The notes beneath the pieces were generated by a model. It had not been told where the DNA came from. It made no database searches and was given only the letters and a program-made list of their open reading frames with translations. From assembly GCF_013403975.1 (NCBI RefSeq), contig NZ_JABFDH010000002.1, positions 496,001-560,000 on the forward strand: DNA of 64,000 nt, given 5' to 3'. The DNA comes from Winogradskyella ursingii (GTDB taxonomy: Bacteria; Bacteroidota; Bacteroidia; Flavobacteriales; Flavobacteriaceae). The position numbers and the translations under genes were made by a program. The number at the start of each line of letters is the position of its first letter. Position 1 is the stretch's first letter. Positions 1-9,697 of the stretch are shown one piece after another.

Positions 1-874
1 TCTTCAAATCTACATTATTAGTGATAGAGAGGTTAGATTGTGTTGCATCTGGTACATCAACAAAATTAATCTGTGTGTATTGTACATTCTCATTCGGTTC
101 TGGTACAGAAGTATTAACACCAACTGATTTGGTCCAGTCTCCAAAATGCTTTTCAATCTGCTTTTTAACTGTTTTAAAATCAACGTCGCCTATAACAACC
201 AAATAAGCGTTATCAGGATTGAAATATTTTTCATAGAAAGAAACAGCATCACCATAGGTTACATTCTCTACAGTTTCTTTGGTCGTAAATTCACCATAAG
301 GATGTTTGGTTCCATAAGACAAGGCAGAACCTACTCGCCCTGCGATTACATCTGGATTTTTCTCATTGCTTTTTATATTTTCAAGCAAGATAGTTTTCTC
401 CTTTTCAAACTCTTCTTTGGTAAGTAGTGGGTTAATTGCCGCACCAGCCATTAATTCTAAAATTCTATCCGAATATTTAGATAAAGAGCTCGCAAATCCT
501 CCACTAAATCCAAAATTTAAACTTGCCCCAAGAAAATCGATCTCTTCGTTAAATTCATCCTTGGATATTTCGGTAGTTCCGTTTCCTAACATACTTCCAA
601 TAAGCGATTCAACACCTGCCTTATCTGCCGTAGCAATTGGTTTGTTATCTATCCTCAATGAATAAGATACACGTGGTAATTTGTGATTTTCCACAACTAA
701 CACTTTGAGTCCATTCTTTAATTGGAATTCCTGTGGTTTTTCTATAGAAATTTCTGGTTCTGGACCAGCTACAGGCATTGTAGATCTATCTATCTGTGCA
801 TTAGCACTAAAAGTTATTAGGAGTAATGCTAAAAATGCTGTTAATTTAGTTTTCATTTTATATAATATTTTCAT
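1..874 (-). CDS. M16 family peptidase, non-catalytic partner subunit (3' end outside window)
   Basis: This is the N-terminal 291 codons of a zinc-peptidase-fold (M16, pitrilysin/processing-peptidase type) protein; the C-terminus lies beyond position 1. A signal peptide ending SANAQ marks it as exported. The stretch where a catalytic member carries HxxEH reads ESLIGSMLGNG, so the zinc motif is missing, as is usual for the second member of tandem M16 pairs in Bacteroidota. The inferred role is a structural or substrate-holding partner for the catalytic protein encoded just upstream at 876-2195. The start at 874 leaves one base after the upstream stop. An in-frame ATG at 856 is an equally possible start and would shorten the signal peptide by six residues. 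Confidence 0.85.
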   Translation of the reverse strand, partial: MKILYKMKTKLTAFLALLLITFSANAQIDRSTMPVAGPEPEISIEKPQEFQLKNGLKVLVVENHKLPRVSYSLRIDNKPIATADKAGVESLIGSMLGNGTTEISKDEFNEEIDFLGASLNFGFSGGFASSLSKYSDRILELMAGAAINPLLTKEEFEKEKTILLENIKSNEKNPDVIAGRVGSALSYGTKHPYGEFTTKETVENVTYGDAVSFYEKYFNPDNAYLVVIGDVDFKTVKKQIEKHFGDWTKSVGVNTSVPEPNENVQYTQINFVDVPDATQSNLSITNNVDLK

Positions 875-875
875 T

Positions 876-2195
876 TTATTGCTCATCTTTTGTTGGTAAA
901 TACTCTATTTCAACACGTTGGTTTGGACTCAAATACTTTTTGGCTGCTGCCTGTATTTCTTCTCTTGTGATAGATCTGTAAGTCTCCAATTGATTGTTGA
1001 TTATATCTACGTCGCCATATAACAAATAATATGTTGCCAAAGAACTTGCAATTCCCTCTACACTAGAATTTGAATTTACAAACTGATTCTCAAACTGGTT
1101 TTGAAGTTTTTGATAATCACGCTCACTTATTAATTCATTTTGAAGTTTCACAATTTCCTCGTCCATTTCAGCCAATAAGGTTTCTAGACTTACATCTCCC
1201 AATGGCAACGCAAAAAGTGCAAACACGTTATAGTCTACTTGACCTAAATTTACAGCCTGAACTGTTAAAGCTTGCTTTTGTTCGTCAATCAATTTTTTGT
1301 ATAAAACCGAACTTTTACCTCCACTTAAATACGTTGCAATCATGTCTAGTACATGCGCATCTCTGGTGGCTTGTCCTGGTAATCTGTAAGCCGCTACAAT
1401 TGCAGGCACTTGAATATTCTTGTCGTAAGCTGTTGCCTTAATTGTTTCGGTTATGGGTGTTTCTTTTGGAAAATTACGGACTACTTCTGGTCCCTTTTTC
1501 ACAGCACTAAAATAATCACGCACCATTTTTTCTGTTTTATCATAGTCTATATCTCCAGCTACAATTAGAACAGCATTGTTAGGTACGTAGTATTTTTCGA
1601 AATATGCATTGAACTCTTCTAACGTTGCAGCGTCTAAATGCTCCATTTTACCAATGTTCTCATCTTTGTAAGGGTGTACCTTAAATAGATTTTCGCCAAT
1701 AGCCTTTAGTAAACCACCATAAGGTCTGTTTTCGTAACTTTGACGTTTTTCTTCCTTAACGACTTCATTTTGTGTATCCACACCAACTTGATCGATAACT
1801 GGATGCAACATACGTTCAGATTCCAACCATAATCCCAATTCTAATTTATTAGAAGGGAAAATTTCATAATAGTAAGTTCTATCTTGAGAGGTATTGGCAT
1901 TAAATCTTCCTCCATTTGCTGGGATAATTTTCATGAATTCCCCGCGTTCAATATTTTCTGAACCTTCAAATAACAGGTGCTCAAAGAAATGTGCAAAACC
2001 TGTGCGCTCTCTGTCACCGTCTTTTCCTCCAACATCGTACATTACAGAAGTAACAACTAATGGTGCGGTATTATCTTGATGCATGATAACGTGAAGTCCA
2101 TTATCTAAATCAAATTCTTTAAATTCAACTTTTTGTGCTGTAGCATTATAGCTAACAAGCATCAAAAGAGCTAGCGTAAATAAGCATTTTTTCAT
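876..2195 (-). CDS. M16 family zinc metallopeptidase, catalytic subunit
   Basis: The 439-residue protein begins with a signal peptide (residues 1-20, ending NATA before QKVEF). It carries the inverted zinc motif HFFEH at residues 69-73 (His69, Glu72, His73), the hallmark of catalytic M16 peptidases. Further downstream, ENRPYGG is followed by the conserved acidic region. The length matches a half-size M16 subunit with two homologous lobes. It lies directly upstream of the non-catalytic M16 gene ending at the window edge, so the two probably form a periplasmic heterodimer that degrades peptides. A possible minus-strand -7 element, TATTTTTG, lies at 2268-2275. The substrate cannot be told from the sequence. 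Confidence 0.93.
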   Translation of the reverse strand: MKKCLFTLALLMLVSYNATAQKVEFKEFDLDNGLHVIMHQDNTAPLVVTSVMYDVGGKDGDRERTGFAHFFEHLLFEGSENIERGEFMKIIPANGGRFNANTSQDRTYYYEIFPSNKLELGLWLESERMLHPVIDQVGVDTQNEVVKEEKRQSYENRPYGGLLKAIGENLFKVHPYKDENIGKMEHLDAATLEEFNAYFEKYYVPNNAVLIVAGDIDYDKTEKMVRDYFSAVKKGPEVVRNFPKETPITETIKATAYDKNIQVPAIVAAYRLPGQATRDAHVLDMIATYLSGGKSSVLYKKLIDEQKQALTVQAVNLGQVDYNVFALFALPLGDVSLETLLAEMDEEIVKLQNELISERDYQKLQNQFENQFVNSNSSVEGIASSLATYYLLYGDVDIINNQLETYRSITREEIQAAAKKYLSPNQRVEIEYLPTKDEQ

Positions 2196-2412
2196 TATTT
2201 GTTTTGTTTTAATTTAAAAGTTAAAGTATTAGTCTTTGGATATTGTAGATTGTTACACAAATCGTTACAAAAATAAGCAATGACAAGCCTAATTGTAAAT
2301 TTGTAAGGTAAAAAGTATATTAAAACTCAAAGGTTTAGGTTAATTTTCGAGAAAATGTAAAATTTATAGTCTATAAATAATAGAAAAACCCTAAGCGAAT
2401 CTGCCCAAAACG
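2196..2412. other. A+T-rich divergent intergenic region
   Basis: This stretch separates the leftward M16 peptidase gene from the rightward rplU transcription unit. No ORF or RNA gene is seen. The only recognisable site is a weak minus-strand -7 element, TATTTTTG at 2268-2275, about 70 bases upstream of the peptidase start. No clear -33 TTTG stands at the right distance from it. Confidence 0.5.
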
Positions 2413-2443
2413 TTTGTAGATTAAGAATTTAGAATTATATTTG
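2413..2443 (+). promoter_or_regulatory. Bacteroidota-type promoter of rplU-rpmA
   Basis: TTTG at 2413-2416, a spacer of exactly 19 bases, and TATATTTG at 2436-2443 match the primary sigma-factor consensus of Bacteroidota (TTTG-N19-TAnnTTTG) without a mismatch. The predicted transcription start lies a few bases after 2443. This would leave an mRNA leader of roughly 55 bases before the rplU start codon. Confidence 0.85.
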
Positions 2444-2504
2444 CATCCGCTTTCTGAGAAGGAAGCACTATTTTTAATAAACAAATTAATAAAAACGTTA
2501 CGCT

Positions 2505-3197
2505 ATGTACGCAATTGTAGAGATAGCAGGGCAGCAATTTAAAGTTGCGAAAGACCAAAAAGTTTTTGTTAACCGTTTATCTACAGAAGAAGGTGAGAAA
2601 GTCGATTTTGACAACGTTCTTTTAATTGGTGATGGTGACAAGACAACTTTAGGCGCCCCAGCTATAGACGGAGCACTAATCGGTGCAAAAGTCTTAAGAC
2701 ACCTTAAGGGTGACAAAGTAATAGTTTTCAAAAAGAAGAGACGTAAAGGTTACCGTGTTAAGAACGGTCACAGACAGGCCTTAACTGAAATCGTTATTGA
2801 GAGCATTGTTGCTTCAGGAGCTAAAAAAGCTGAAAAAGCAGCTCCAAAAAAGGAAACGAAAAAATCGGAATCAAAAGCTGAGGCTGTTGCAACAGAAAAA
2901 GCTGCACCTAAAGCAAAACCAGCTGCTGGAAAAGCAAAAGGTAAAGCTGATGATTTAAAGAAAATTGAAGGTGTTGGACCTAAAGCCGCTGAGGCAATGG
3001 TTAATGCTGGATTGGATACTTTTGCTAAAGTAGCTAAAGCAAAGCCTGAAGCTATAGAAGCAATTTTGGCTGAAGCAAGTTCTAGATTAGCACATTTAGT
3101 TGCTAACACTTGGCCTCAACAAGCTCAATTAGCTGCTGACGGTAAATGGGATGAGCTCAAAGAATTACAAGAAAATTTAGACGGAGGAAGAAAGTAA
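2505..3197 (+). CDS. rplU: Ribosomal protein L21 fused to a C-terminal helix-hairpin-helix-like domain
   Basis: Residues 1 to about 103 are a complete ribosomal protein L21, with the start [14 protein letters not shown] and a basic C-terminal part ([16 protein letters not shown]). A normal L21 ends there. This 230-residue protein continues with an Ala/Lys-rich linker (about residues 105-148) and then a compact domain with [16 protein letters not shown], which resembles a helix-hairpin-helix/DUF4332 nucleic-acid-binding fold. L21 binds 23S rRNA in the large subunit; the job of the extension is unknown. The gene leads the rplU-rpmA pair and has its own strong promoter. Similar L21 fusions are annotated in other Flavobacteriia, so a sequencing artefact is unlikely. 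Confidence 0.95.
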   Translation: MYAIVEIAGQQFKVAKDQKVFVNRLSTEEGEKVDFDNVLLIGDGDKTTLGAPAIDGALIGAKVLRHLKGDKVIVFKKKRRKGYRVKNGHRQALTEIVIESIVASGAKKAEKAAPKKETKKSESKAEAVATEKAAPKAKPAAGKAKGKADDLKKIEGVGPKAAEAMVNAGLDTFAKVAKAKPEAIEAILAEASSRLAHLVANTWPQQAQLAADGKWDELKELQENLDGGRK

Positions 3198-3261
3198 TTT
3201 TTCAACCTTTAATTATAAACTAGTTCCTGATCTAACGTCAGGATATAAAAACCTTAAGACA

Positions 3262-3522
3262 ATGGCTCATAAAAAAGGAGTTGGTAGTTCTAAAAACGGT
3301 AGAGAATCAGAATCGAAACGCCTAGGTGTTAAGATTTTTGGTGGACAAGCTGCTGTTGCAGGAAACATTATCATAAGACAACGTGGTAACACACATCACC
3401 CAGGTGAAAATGTGTACCAAGGAAAAGACCATACTTTGCACGCAAAGGTTGATGGTTTAGTGAAATTTACTAAGAAAAAAGACAACAAGTCTTACGTTTC
3501 CATTGAGCCTTTTCAGGCTTAG
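3262..3522 (+). CDS. rpmA: Ribosomal protein L27
   Basis: This 86-residue basic protein starts [16 protein letters not shown], the conserved N-terminal tail of L27 that reaches towards the peptidyl-transferase centre. The body contains [15 protein letters not shown], the L27 core signature. The length is normal. No N-terminal extension needing protease removal (as in Firmicutes) is present. It follows rplU by 64 bases, and the pair ends at a strong terminator, so the two large-subunit proteins are made together. Confidence 0.97.
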   Translation: MAHKKGVGSSKNGRESESKRLGVKIFGGQAAVAGNIIIRQRGNTHHPGENVYQGKDHTLHAKVDGLVKFTKKKDNKSYVSIEPFQA

Positions 3523-3548
3523 GAGAAAATTTCTTAATTAAAAACAAA

Positions 3549-3576
3549 CCCTCTCTAGAAATAGAGAGGGTTTTTT
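3549..3576 (+). terminator. Rho-independent terminator of rplU-rpmA
   Basis: A perfect 9-bp stem (3549-3557 with 3562-3570) closed by a GAAA tetraloop is followed directly by six T residues at 3571-3576. Confidence 0.92.
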
Positions 3577-3724
3577 AATTTTACGAATCCTGTGGGATAT
3601 TTTTTTTTTTCAGTTAGACCTCTAAGTTATCATGCATTTATTCTAATGGTATTCTAATGGGTAACTGATGCGGCTTATTTTATGAGGTTCATCGTGTTCT
3701 TTGCGTGCTTAAATTAGTGCGTTA

Positions 3725-5497
3725 TCATACAATTTCCATCTTCTTCAATAGGAAACTAGCATTCATGTTCTGACAGACACCTGGTTTTAGCTTGTAATCA
3801 AAGTGAAGCTCGTCATTGATGATTTCTGCATCGAAATAGAAATTTTTTACCGCTTCCAATTCAGATTCAATTTCCGTGAGGCTTAAATCGTGAGTTGCTA
3901 TGATTCCAGTAGCGCTAAGCTTTACCAGCTTTTCAACAAATTTTCTTGAGCCAATAGCTTTGTCCGTACTATTGGTGCCTTTTAGGATTTCATCTAAAAT
4001 CACAAAATAATTTTTATCATTTTCAATCTTGTCAACGATAAATTTTAATCGTGTCAATTCACTGAAAAAATAACTGCTGTCATCAGTTAATGAATCTGTT
4101 GTTCGCATACTTGTGATTAACTTAATCGGCTTATATTTACTTTGTTTTGCACAAACAGGTAGCCCAACATTTGCCATTGCGATGTGCAATGCGACCGTTC
4201 TTAAAAAAGTACTTTTCCCAGCCATATTAGCTCCGGTAACAATAAAGAATTGTTCTTCTTTTAGCTCTAGATCACTGTCAATACGTTTGGAAGGATTTAA
4301 TAATGGATGTCCTAAGTTTTCTGCCGAGATTGTAATTGGCTCTTCTACAACCTTTGGATAAGTAAAAGTTTGATGGTTAAATGCATAATTGCCGAAACTG
4401 TTGAAGGCATCAAAAAAGGTAACGACTTCAAACCAATCTTCAACCTTATCTGCATATTTGGCAATCCATTGTTCTACATGGTATGTTTGCCGAATATCCC
4501 AAAGTAGATAGCCATTACCAAATATGGCCGAAATGAAATTGTTCCGATTATCCAAAGCGTCTAACGCCTTTGAGAAGCGTTGAAATATCTGAGATGCCTT
4601 TATGTCTTCAGATTGAATTTTTTGTTGTTTTTCTTGAAGTAATTCGGACTTAAAATTAGAACTTTCAATTTCTTGTAGTAATAAAGCGTACTGCCGAAAC
4701 GTGTCCTTTGCTTTTCCTGTATTTTGTGCGACTTCATTGATTTTTTTAAGATAGCGGCCTGTTACCAACAAGCCTAGTAACAGCCAATATCCCGCATATT
4801 TAATGGGTATTATTTCTAGAATCCCCAAGGCTAAAATTGTTACAGATGCAAAACTAAAACCAATGGTGAACCAGTAAACAGATTTAGTGAGAAAAGATCT
4901 ATGGTTTTTAAGCCAGGTGATTATATATTGGGCCGAATGCTCAACCTCAACACCTTGGGCAACTGCCGTATAATTTTGGCGCCATTTAGGAATCGAAGCC
5001 AATTCCTTTATAGCTTCTTGACGCTTTTCAATACCTCTAATATCGTTAGAAAGTAAATAATCACTCAACTTTTTAGTGCCTTCTGCAATTGCGGTCCGGT
5101 TAATGAACTGAAAAAATGAACCTCTACCAAACAGGTCGATATCTAAACTGAAATAGTGATTAGGATCTTGAAATTCTGAACCGTCTGACCTGTGATGAAA
5201 TTCACCAGATGCTATTTTCAATTCATTTTCATTAATGGCAACTAAACGTTTATGTAATGCTCTTTTGGACTTTAGATCTGTATAATTTGATAGTAAATAC
5301 AGAAAAATTGCAATGCCAACAACGGCGATTCCTGTTGCTATCTGCCAAGTATTAAAGCTGGAGTAAATGCCAAAAACGGTTAGTGCAAAAACTATTAGGC
5401 GTAGGGTGCTTAATAATCCCATTCGCTTAAAAAATTGCTTTGAAAGACTTGCGTTGAGTTGTAGCTGTTTTTTATAAAATGACTCTGGTTTTTGCAT
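3725..5497 (-). CDS. MutS-family ATPase with N-terminal membrane segments
   Basis: The C-terminal half is a MutS-type ATPase. It shows the Walker A motif TGANMAGKST (around residue 425), a Walker B with ILDEILKGTNSTDK (around residue 502) and the THD switch motif. The N-terminal half lacks the mismatch-recognition domain and has hydrophobic pairs near residues 30-75 and 210-250 that look like transmembrane helices. It is therefore neither MutS nor a nuclease-bearing MutS2; membrane-anchored MutS-like proteins of this size are common in Bacteroidota and have no assigned role. The start at 5497 (MQKPESFYKKQ) was chosen because a longer reading from 5539 would overlap the upstream peptidase. It leaves a 13-base gap with AGAGGA ahead of the ATG. 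Confidence 0.85.
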   Translation of the reverse strand: MQKPESFYKKQLQLNASLSKQFFKRMGLLSTLRLIVFALTVFGIYSSFNTWQIATGIAVVGIAIFLYLLSNYTDLKSKRALHKRLVAINENELKIASGEFHHRSDGSEFQDPNHYFSLDIDLFGRGSFFQFINRTAIAEGTKKLSDYLLSNDIRGIEKRQEAIKELASIPKWRQNYTAVAQGVEVEHSAQYIITWLKNHRSFLTKSVYWFTIGFSFASVTILALGILEIIPIKYAGYWLLLGLLVTGRYLKKINEVAQNTGKAKDTFRQYALLLQEIESSNFKSELLQEKQQKIQSEDIKASQIFQRFSKALDALDNRNNFISAIFGNGYLLWDIRQTYHVEQWIAKYADKVEDWFEVVTFFDAFNSFGNYAFNHQTFTYPKVVEEPITISAENLGHPLLNPSKRIDSDLELKEEQFFIVTGANMAGKSTFLRTVALHIAMANVGLPVCAKQSKYKPIKLITSMRTTDSLTDDSSYFFSELTRLKFIVDKIENDKNYFVILDEILKGTNSTDKAIGSRKFVEKLVKLSATGIIATHDLSLTEIESELEAVKNFYFDAEIINDELHFDYKLKPGVCQNMNASFLLKKMEIV

Positions 5498-5510
5498 GCG
5501 ATTCTGTCCT

Positions 5511-6422
5511 CTATAAACCTGAGTTATCAATATCCTCAAATACTGAGATAATAATCTTTACAGCGTTCTTGTAAAATCCGGGTGTAATATCCTCAAAATC
5601 GTCCGTAGGCTTATGGTAGGCTGCATGATCTTCGTTACCGAAATACAAAAAAGGGAGATCTGCTTTATAAAACGGCCCATGATCCGAAGACATCGTCCAA
5701 TCTTGCTTACCGTCAGTACCGTCGTGGCCTTCCAATAATTTAGTAGAGGTGGGATTATTAAAACCTGAAATAATTTTCTGTAGCGTTTCATTGTATCTTC
5801 CTCCAACTACATAAAGTTCATTTTTATCGCTACGACTAATCATATCCATATTTAGATTGACAAGAATTTTCTCTTTATCAAAAGTTTCGACAAAATGCTT
5901 TGCACCTTGAAGTCCTAGTTCTTCAGCATCAAAGGCAGCTAAAACCACTGAGTGCTTGGGTGGATTTTCTTTAAAATACTCGGCAAAAGCCAACAGTGCT
6001 GAGACTCCTGACGCGTCATCATCTGCACCATTGTATATTTTACCATTTGAAATACCCAAATGATCGTAATGTGCACTGATTACAATGTATTTTTCTGGTT
6101 GTTGACTTCCCTTTATTTCTACTAAAATATTCGTAGCGTCGAATTGCCCCATTCTGTTTTCAAATGAAAATGGATGTTCGAAATTACTATTATAGCCCTC
6201 TACATTTAAACTTTTGAATTGCTCAATAATATATGCCCTAGCTGAATCATTCCCCTTTTCGCCTGTTCTTCGCCCTTCAAATTTATCTGAACTTAAGGTT
6301 TCCAATCGGTCGAGTAGTTCTTTTTCGTTAAATTCTATGGTTTTAGTGGTAGTATCTTTGTTTTGGGCACAGGTAAAATTTAATAGACCTATGATGGCAA
6401 CAGCAACTATTTTGTTTTTCAT
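5511..6422 (-). CDS. M28 family zinc aminopeptidase
   Basis: The 303-residue exported peptidase has an N-terminal hydrophobic signal (residues 1-19) with Cys18 as a possible but atypical lipid attachment site. The five-ligand set of M28 co-catalytic zinc peptidases is visible: His118 in SAHYDH, Asp134 or 135 in NGADDDASG, the Glu167-Glu168 pair in DAEELG, Asp193 in NMDMISR, and His270 in AAYHKPTDD. It probably trims N-terminal residues from peptides in the periplasm or outside the cell. The MutS-like gene follows 13 bases after its stop, so the two are likely co-transcribed, although no functional link is evident. Confidence 0.92.
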   Translation of the reverse strand: MKNKIVAVAIIGLLNFTCAQNKDTTTKTIEFNEKELLDRLETLSSDKFEGRRTGEKGNDSARAYIIEQFKSLNVEGYNSNFEHPFSFENRMGQFDATNILVEIKGSQQPEKYIVISAHYDHLGISNGKIYNGADDDASGVSALLAFAEYFKENPPKHSVVLAAFDAEELGLQGAKHFVETFDKEKILVNLNMDMISRSDKNELYVVGGRYNETLQKIISGFNNPTSTKLLEGHDGTDGKQDWTMSSDHGPFYKADLPFLYFGNEDHAAYHKPTDDFEDITPGFYKNAVKIIISVFEDIDNSGL

Positions 6423-6450
6423 TTTATGGGAAGTTTTTAGTGAAGTTAAA

Positions 6451-6484
6451 GAAAAAATCCTAAGCTATACCTTAGGATTTTAAT
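6451..6484 (-). terminator. Terminator after sdhB
   Basis: An 11-bp hairpin (6454-6464 with 6471-6481, six-base loop) is followed on the minus strand by a run of T residues. It lies between the sdhB stop and the M28 peptidase start, and so ends the succinate dehydrogenase transcript. Confidence 0.85.
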
Positions 6485-6503
6485 TCATATTATAATTTCT
6501 ACT

Positions 6504-7250
6504 TTATCTTTTTGCGGTAGCAACTAAATATTCGCGATTCATACGCGCGATATTCTCTAGTGAAATTCCTTTAGGACATTCTACTTCACAAGCTCCAGTA
6601 TTGGTACAGTTACCAAAACCTTCTTCATCCATTTGCTTTACCATATTTAACACACGGTCTGTTGCCTCTATTTGACCTTGTGGCAATAATGCAAATTGAG
6701 ATACTTTAGCACCTACAAACAACATTGCCGAAGCATTTTTACATGCTGCAACACAAGCTCCACAGCCAATACAAGTTGCTGCACTAAAGGCATCGTCTGC
6801 ATTATGTTTGTTTACTGGGATTGCGTTGGCATCGATAGTGTTTCCAGAAGTGTTGACAGAAATAAATCCGCCAGCATGTTGTACTCTATCAAATGAGCTT
6901 CTATCTACAATTAAATCTTTAATTACAGGAAATGCTGTAGCGCGGAATGGCTCAATTGTAATGGTATCTCCATCCTCAAAAGAGCGCATGTGCAATTGGC
7001 ATGTAGTGATATATCGGTCTGGTCCGTGTGGACGACCATTGATATAAAGCGAGCAAGAACCACAAATGCCTTCACGACAATCATGGTCAAATGCAACGGG
7101 TTCTTCTCCATTATTAATTAATTCGTTATTTAAAACGTCTAACATTTCAAGGAAAGACATATCTGGTGAAACATCGCTGATTTTGTAATCAGTCATTTTT
7201 CCTTTATCGTTAGCGTTCTTTTGACGCCATATTTTGAGTGTAAGATTCAT
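6504..7250 (-). CDS. sdhB: Succinate dehydrogenase iron-sulfur subunit
   Basis: This 248-residue protein carries all three cluster motifs in order: [15 protein letters not shown] for the [2Fe-2S] centre, [15 protein letters not shown] for the [4Fe-4S] centre and [14 protein letters not shown] for the [3Fe-4S] centre. It passes electrons from SdhA's FAD to the membrane subunit and so links the TCA cycle to menaquinone. The gene is the last of sdhC-sdhA-sdhB but is separated from sdhA by about 440 bases that hold an unrelated four-helix-bundle gene. A terminator follows its stop. Confidence 0.96.
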   Translation of the reverse strand: MNLTLKIWRQKNANDKGKMTDYKISDVSPDMSFLEMLDVLNNELINNGEEPVAFDHDCREGICGSCSLYINGRPHGPDRYITTCQLHMRSFEDGDTITIEPFRATAFPVIKDLIVDRSSFDRVQHAGGFISVNTSGNTIDANAIPVNKHNADDAFSAATCIGCGACVAACKNASAMLFVGAKVSQFALLPQGQIEATDRVLNMVKQMDEEGFGNCTNTGACEVECPKGISLENIARMNREYLVATAKR

Positions 7251-7263
7251 AACTATTATAGTA

Positions 7264-7687
7264 TTTAGCGATTAGCGGAGAGCGATAAGTACTCAGGACT
7301 TATCTTCAAGTTTTTTAATTAAAGAATTAAGCATTTTGCTTATCTCAATAATTAAGCTCTCTATTGACTCGCAATCATTTATATAGTTTAATTTTTTTGT
7401 TATTAAAATTTGTGTTTCCAATTCGTATAATGAACCTCTTGAGATTCTTAAAAATTGAATGTAATTTTTTCGAGATAATCTGCCCCAACCTTCAGCAATA
7501 TTTGAAGGAATTGATACAGAGCATCTTCTCATTTGGCCTGTTAAACCAAACCTTTCATCTTCAGGTAATTTTTTAGTTGCATCATAAATTTCAGTAACCA
7601 GGGTCATTGACTTTTGCCAAACTAGTAATTCCTGATAAGATTTGATAGTTCCCAATTCCCTTGTGCCTATTCGCTATTCGCTCTAAA
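7264..7687. mobile_element. Candidate cassette: four-helix gene between inverted heptamer arrays
   Basis: Three heptamers TTAGCGA, TTAGCGG and AGAGCGA stand in line at 7265-7285 on the plus strand. On the minus strand at 7684-7664 stand AGAGCGA, ATAGCGA and the degenerate ATAGGCA. The two arrays are thus inverted around the four-helix-bundle gene. Together with that gene they fill nearly the whole spacer between sdhA (stop at 7688) and sdhB (start at 7250). Calling this a mobile unit is inference from the layout; no transposase or target duplication was seen. Confidence 0.45.
7293..7655 (-). CDS. Four-helix bundle protein (S23/IVP-like family)
   Basis: The 120-residue protein matches the small family first found inside 23S rRNA intervening sequences. 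It has the N-terminal YQELLVWQKSM, then RFGLTGQMRRCSVSIPSNIAEGWGR, then FLRISRGSLYELETQI. Free-standing relatives are very common in Bacteroidota; their function is unknown and RNA binding is suspected. The frame contains no ATG before Met17, which would remove the conserved start, so the TTG at 7655 is taken as the start codon. The gene sits inside the sdh operon and in the same direction. It would therefore be co-transcribed with succinate dehydrogenase genes without any obvious functional reason. Confidence 0.88.
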   Translation of the reverse strand: MGTIKSYQELLVWQKSMTLVTEIYDATKKLPEDERFGLTGQMRRCSVSIPSNIAEGWGRLSRKNYIQFLRISRGSLYELETQILITKKLNYINDCESIESLIIEISKMLNSLIKKLEDKS

Positions 7688-9685
7688 TTATTTATAAGAG
7701 CGCTCCTTAACTTCAATATTTTCATACTGCAAATCTTCTTTATGAAGTACTGCATCCTTAGGTTCACCTTTATATTCCCATGCTGATACGTATTGAAATT
7801 CCTTTCTACGCATTGCTTCTCCTTCCTCGGTTTGGTATTCTTCTCTAAAGTGTCCTCCAGCGGATTCTTCACGTTGTAGCGCATCTTTAGCGAACAATTC
7901 GCCTAATTCTAAGAAATCCGCTACTCTCCCTGCCTTTGCCAATTCCTCATTATATTCATCTGCAGTTCCCGGAACCAAAACATCGTTCCAAAATTCTGCT
8001 CTTAAATCTGAAATTTCATGTATGGCCGATTTCAAATCTTCGGCATTACGTGCCATTCCACATTTGTTCCACATGATTTTCCCTAAACGCTTATGAAAAT
8101 GATCAACAGAATGTTTACCGTTACTATTAATTAAATGGTTGATGTTGTCTTTTACCGACTTTTCAGCTTCTTCGAACTCTTTGGTATCAGTTGGGATTTC
8201 ACCAGTTCTGATATCTTGTGATAAATAATCTCCAATCGTATATGGCAACACAAAATAACCGTCTGCCAAACCTTGCATTAATGCCGAGGCGCCTAATCTA
8301 TTTGCACCATGATCAGAGAAATTAGCTTCTCCTATTGCATACAGACCCGGAACAGTGGTTTGTAGATTATAATCCACCCAAATGCCACCCATAGTATAAT
8401 GCACCGCAGGATAAATCATCATTGGGGTTTCATAAGGATTTTGATCTACAATTTTCTCATACATCTGGAATAAATTTCCATACTTTTCCCTTACGATTTC
8501 CTGACCTAATTTTTTAACTAGAGCATCATCATTTTCATCCAAACCTTTAACATGGGCTTGCTCTTTTCCATAACGCATAAATGCTGAAGCAAAGTCTAAA
8601 TAGACCGCTTCACCAGTAGCATTAACTCCATAACCAGCATCACAACGCTCTTTTGCCGCACGTGACGCTACATCACGAGGCACGAGATTTCCGAAGGCAG
8701 GATATCGACGCTCTAAATAGTAATCTCTATTTTCTTCGGCAATTTCGGTCGGTTTTAATTTCCCTTCTCTAATTGCTTTAACATCTTCTATATTTTTTGG
8801 TACCCAAATACGTCCGTCATTTCTTAAGGATTCTGACATCAATGTTAACTTAGATTGATGGTCTCCCGAAACTGGAATACAAGTTGGGTGAATTTGAGTA
8901 TAACATGGATTTGCAAAATACGCACCACGTTTATGTGCTTTCCAAGCTGCTGTGACGTTACTTCCCATAGCATTGGTAGATAAAAAGAACACGTTACCGT
9001 AGCCTCCAGTACCTAACACTACAGCGTGAGCAGAATGTCGTTCAATTTTACCAGATACCAAATCACGTGCAATAATTCCTCGTGCTTTTCCATCTACAAC
9101 AACCACATCTAACATTTCGTGACGGTTGTACATTTGGATTTTTCCTCGACCTATCTGACGGTTCATAGCAGAATACGCGCCTAACAATAACTGCTGACCT
9201 GTTTGACCTGCTGCATAAAAAGTTCTCGAAACTAGTACACCACCAAACGAACGGTTATCCAGAAGACCACCATATTCACGTGCAAAAGGCACACCTTGCG
9301 CCACGCATTGGTCAATGATATTTGCGGACACCTCAGCTAAGCGATACACGTTGGCCTCACGTGAGCGATAATCTCCACCTTTTACCGTATCGTAAAATAA
9401 TCGGTAGGTTGAATCTCCATCACCTTGATAATTTTTTGCAGCGTTGATGCCGCCTTGTGCTGCGATTGAGTGCGCACGTCTTGGTGAATCCTGAAAACAG
9501 AATGCTTTTACGTTATAGCCCAACTCTGCTAAAGTAGCAGCGGCCGAACCACCTGCCAAACCTGTTCCTACAACAATGACATCGATATTACGCTTGTTGG
9601 CGGGATTAACAAGATTAATCGTATTTTTATGATTGGTCCACTTATCTTCAAGTGGGCCTTTTGGTATTTTAGCGTCTAAAGCCAT
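7688..9685 (-). CDS. sdhA: Succinate dehydrogenase flavoprotein subunit
   Basis: This 665-residue protein has the FAD-binding segment [19 protein letters not shown] near residue 40 and the motif [15 protein letters not shown], whose histidine normally holds the covalent FAD. The substrate-site region (HPTCIP) and the C-terminal FRP_C-like domain follow. Size and sequence fit the long, epsilon-proteobacterial/Bacteroidota type of succinate:menaquinone oxidoreductase. It oxidises succinate to fumarate on the cytoplasmic face, bound to SdhB. The gene follows sdhC by 12 bases. Confidence 0.97.
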   Translation of the reverse strand: MALDAKIPKGPLEDKWTNHKNTINLVNPANKRNIDVIVVGTGLAGGSAAATLAELGYNVKAFCFQDSPRRAHSIAAQGGINAAKNYQGDGDSTYRLFYDTVKGGDYRSREANVYRLAEVSANIIDQCVAQGVPFAREYGGLLDNRSFGGVLVSRTFYAAGQTGQQLLLGAYSAMNRQIGRGKIQMYNRHEMLDVVVVDGKARGIIARDLVSGKIERHSAHAVVLGTGGYGNVFFLSTNAMGSNVTAAWKAHKRGAYFANPCYTQIHPTCIPVSGDHQSKLTLMSESLRNDGRIWVPKNIEDVKAIREGKLKPTEIAEENRDYYLERRYPAFGNLVPRDVASRAAKERCDAGYGVNATGEAVYLDFASAFMRYGKEQAHVKGLDENDDALVKKLGQEIVREKYGNLFQMYEKIVDQNPYETPMMIYPAVHYTMGGIWVDYNLQTTVPGLYAIGEANFSDHGANRLGASALMQGLADGYFVLPYTIGDYLSQDIRTGEIPTDTKEFEEAEKSVKDNINHLINSNGKHSVDHFHKRLGKIMWNKCGMARNAEDLKSAIHEISDLRAEFWNDVLVPGTADEYNEELAKAGRVADFLELGELFAKDALQREESAGGHFREEYQTEEGEAMRRKEFQYVSAWEYKGEPKDAVLHKEDLQYENIEVKERSYK

Positions 9686-9697
9686 ATCAGCAATTTT

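Noticed and set aside
3640-3660. Tandem repeat ATTCTAATGG x2 after the rpmA terminator
   Set aside because: Only two short copies; too small to claim a functional repeat.
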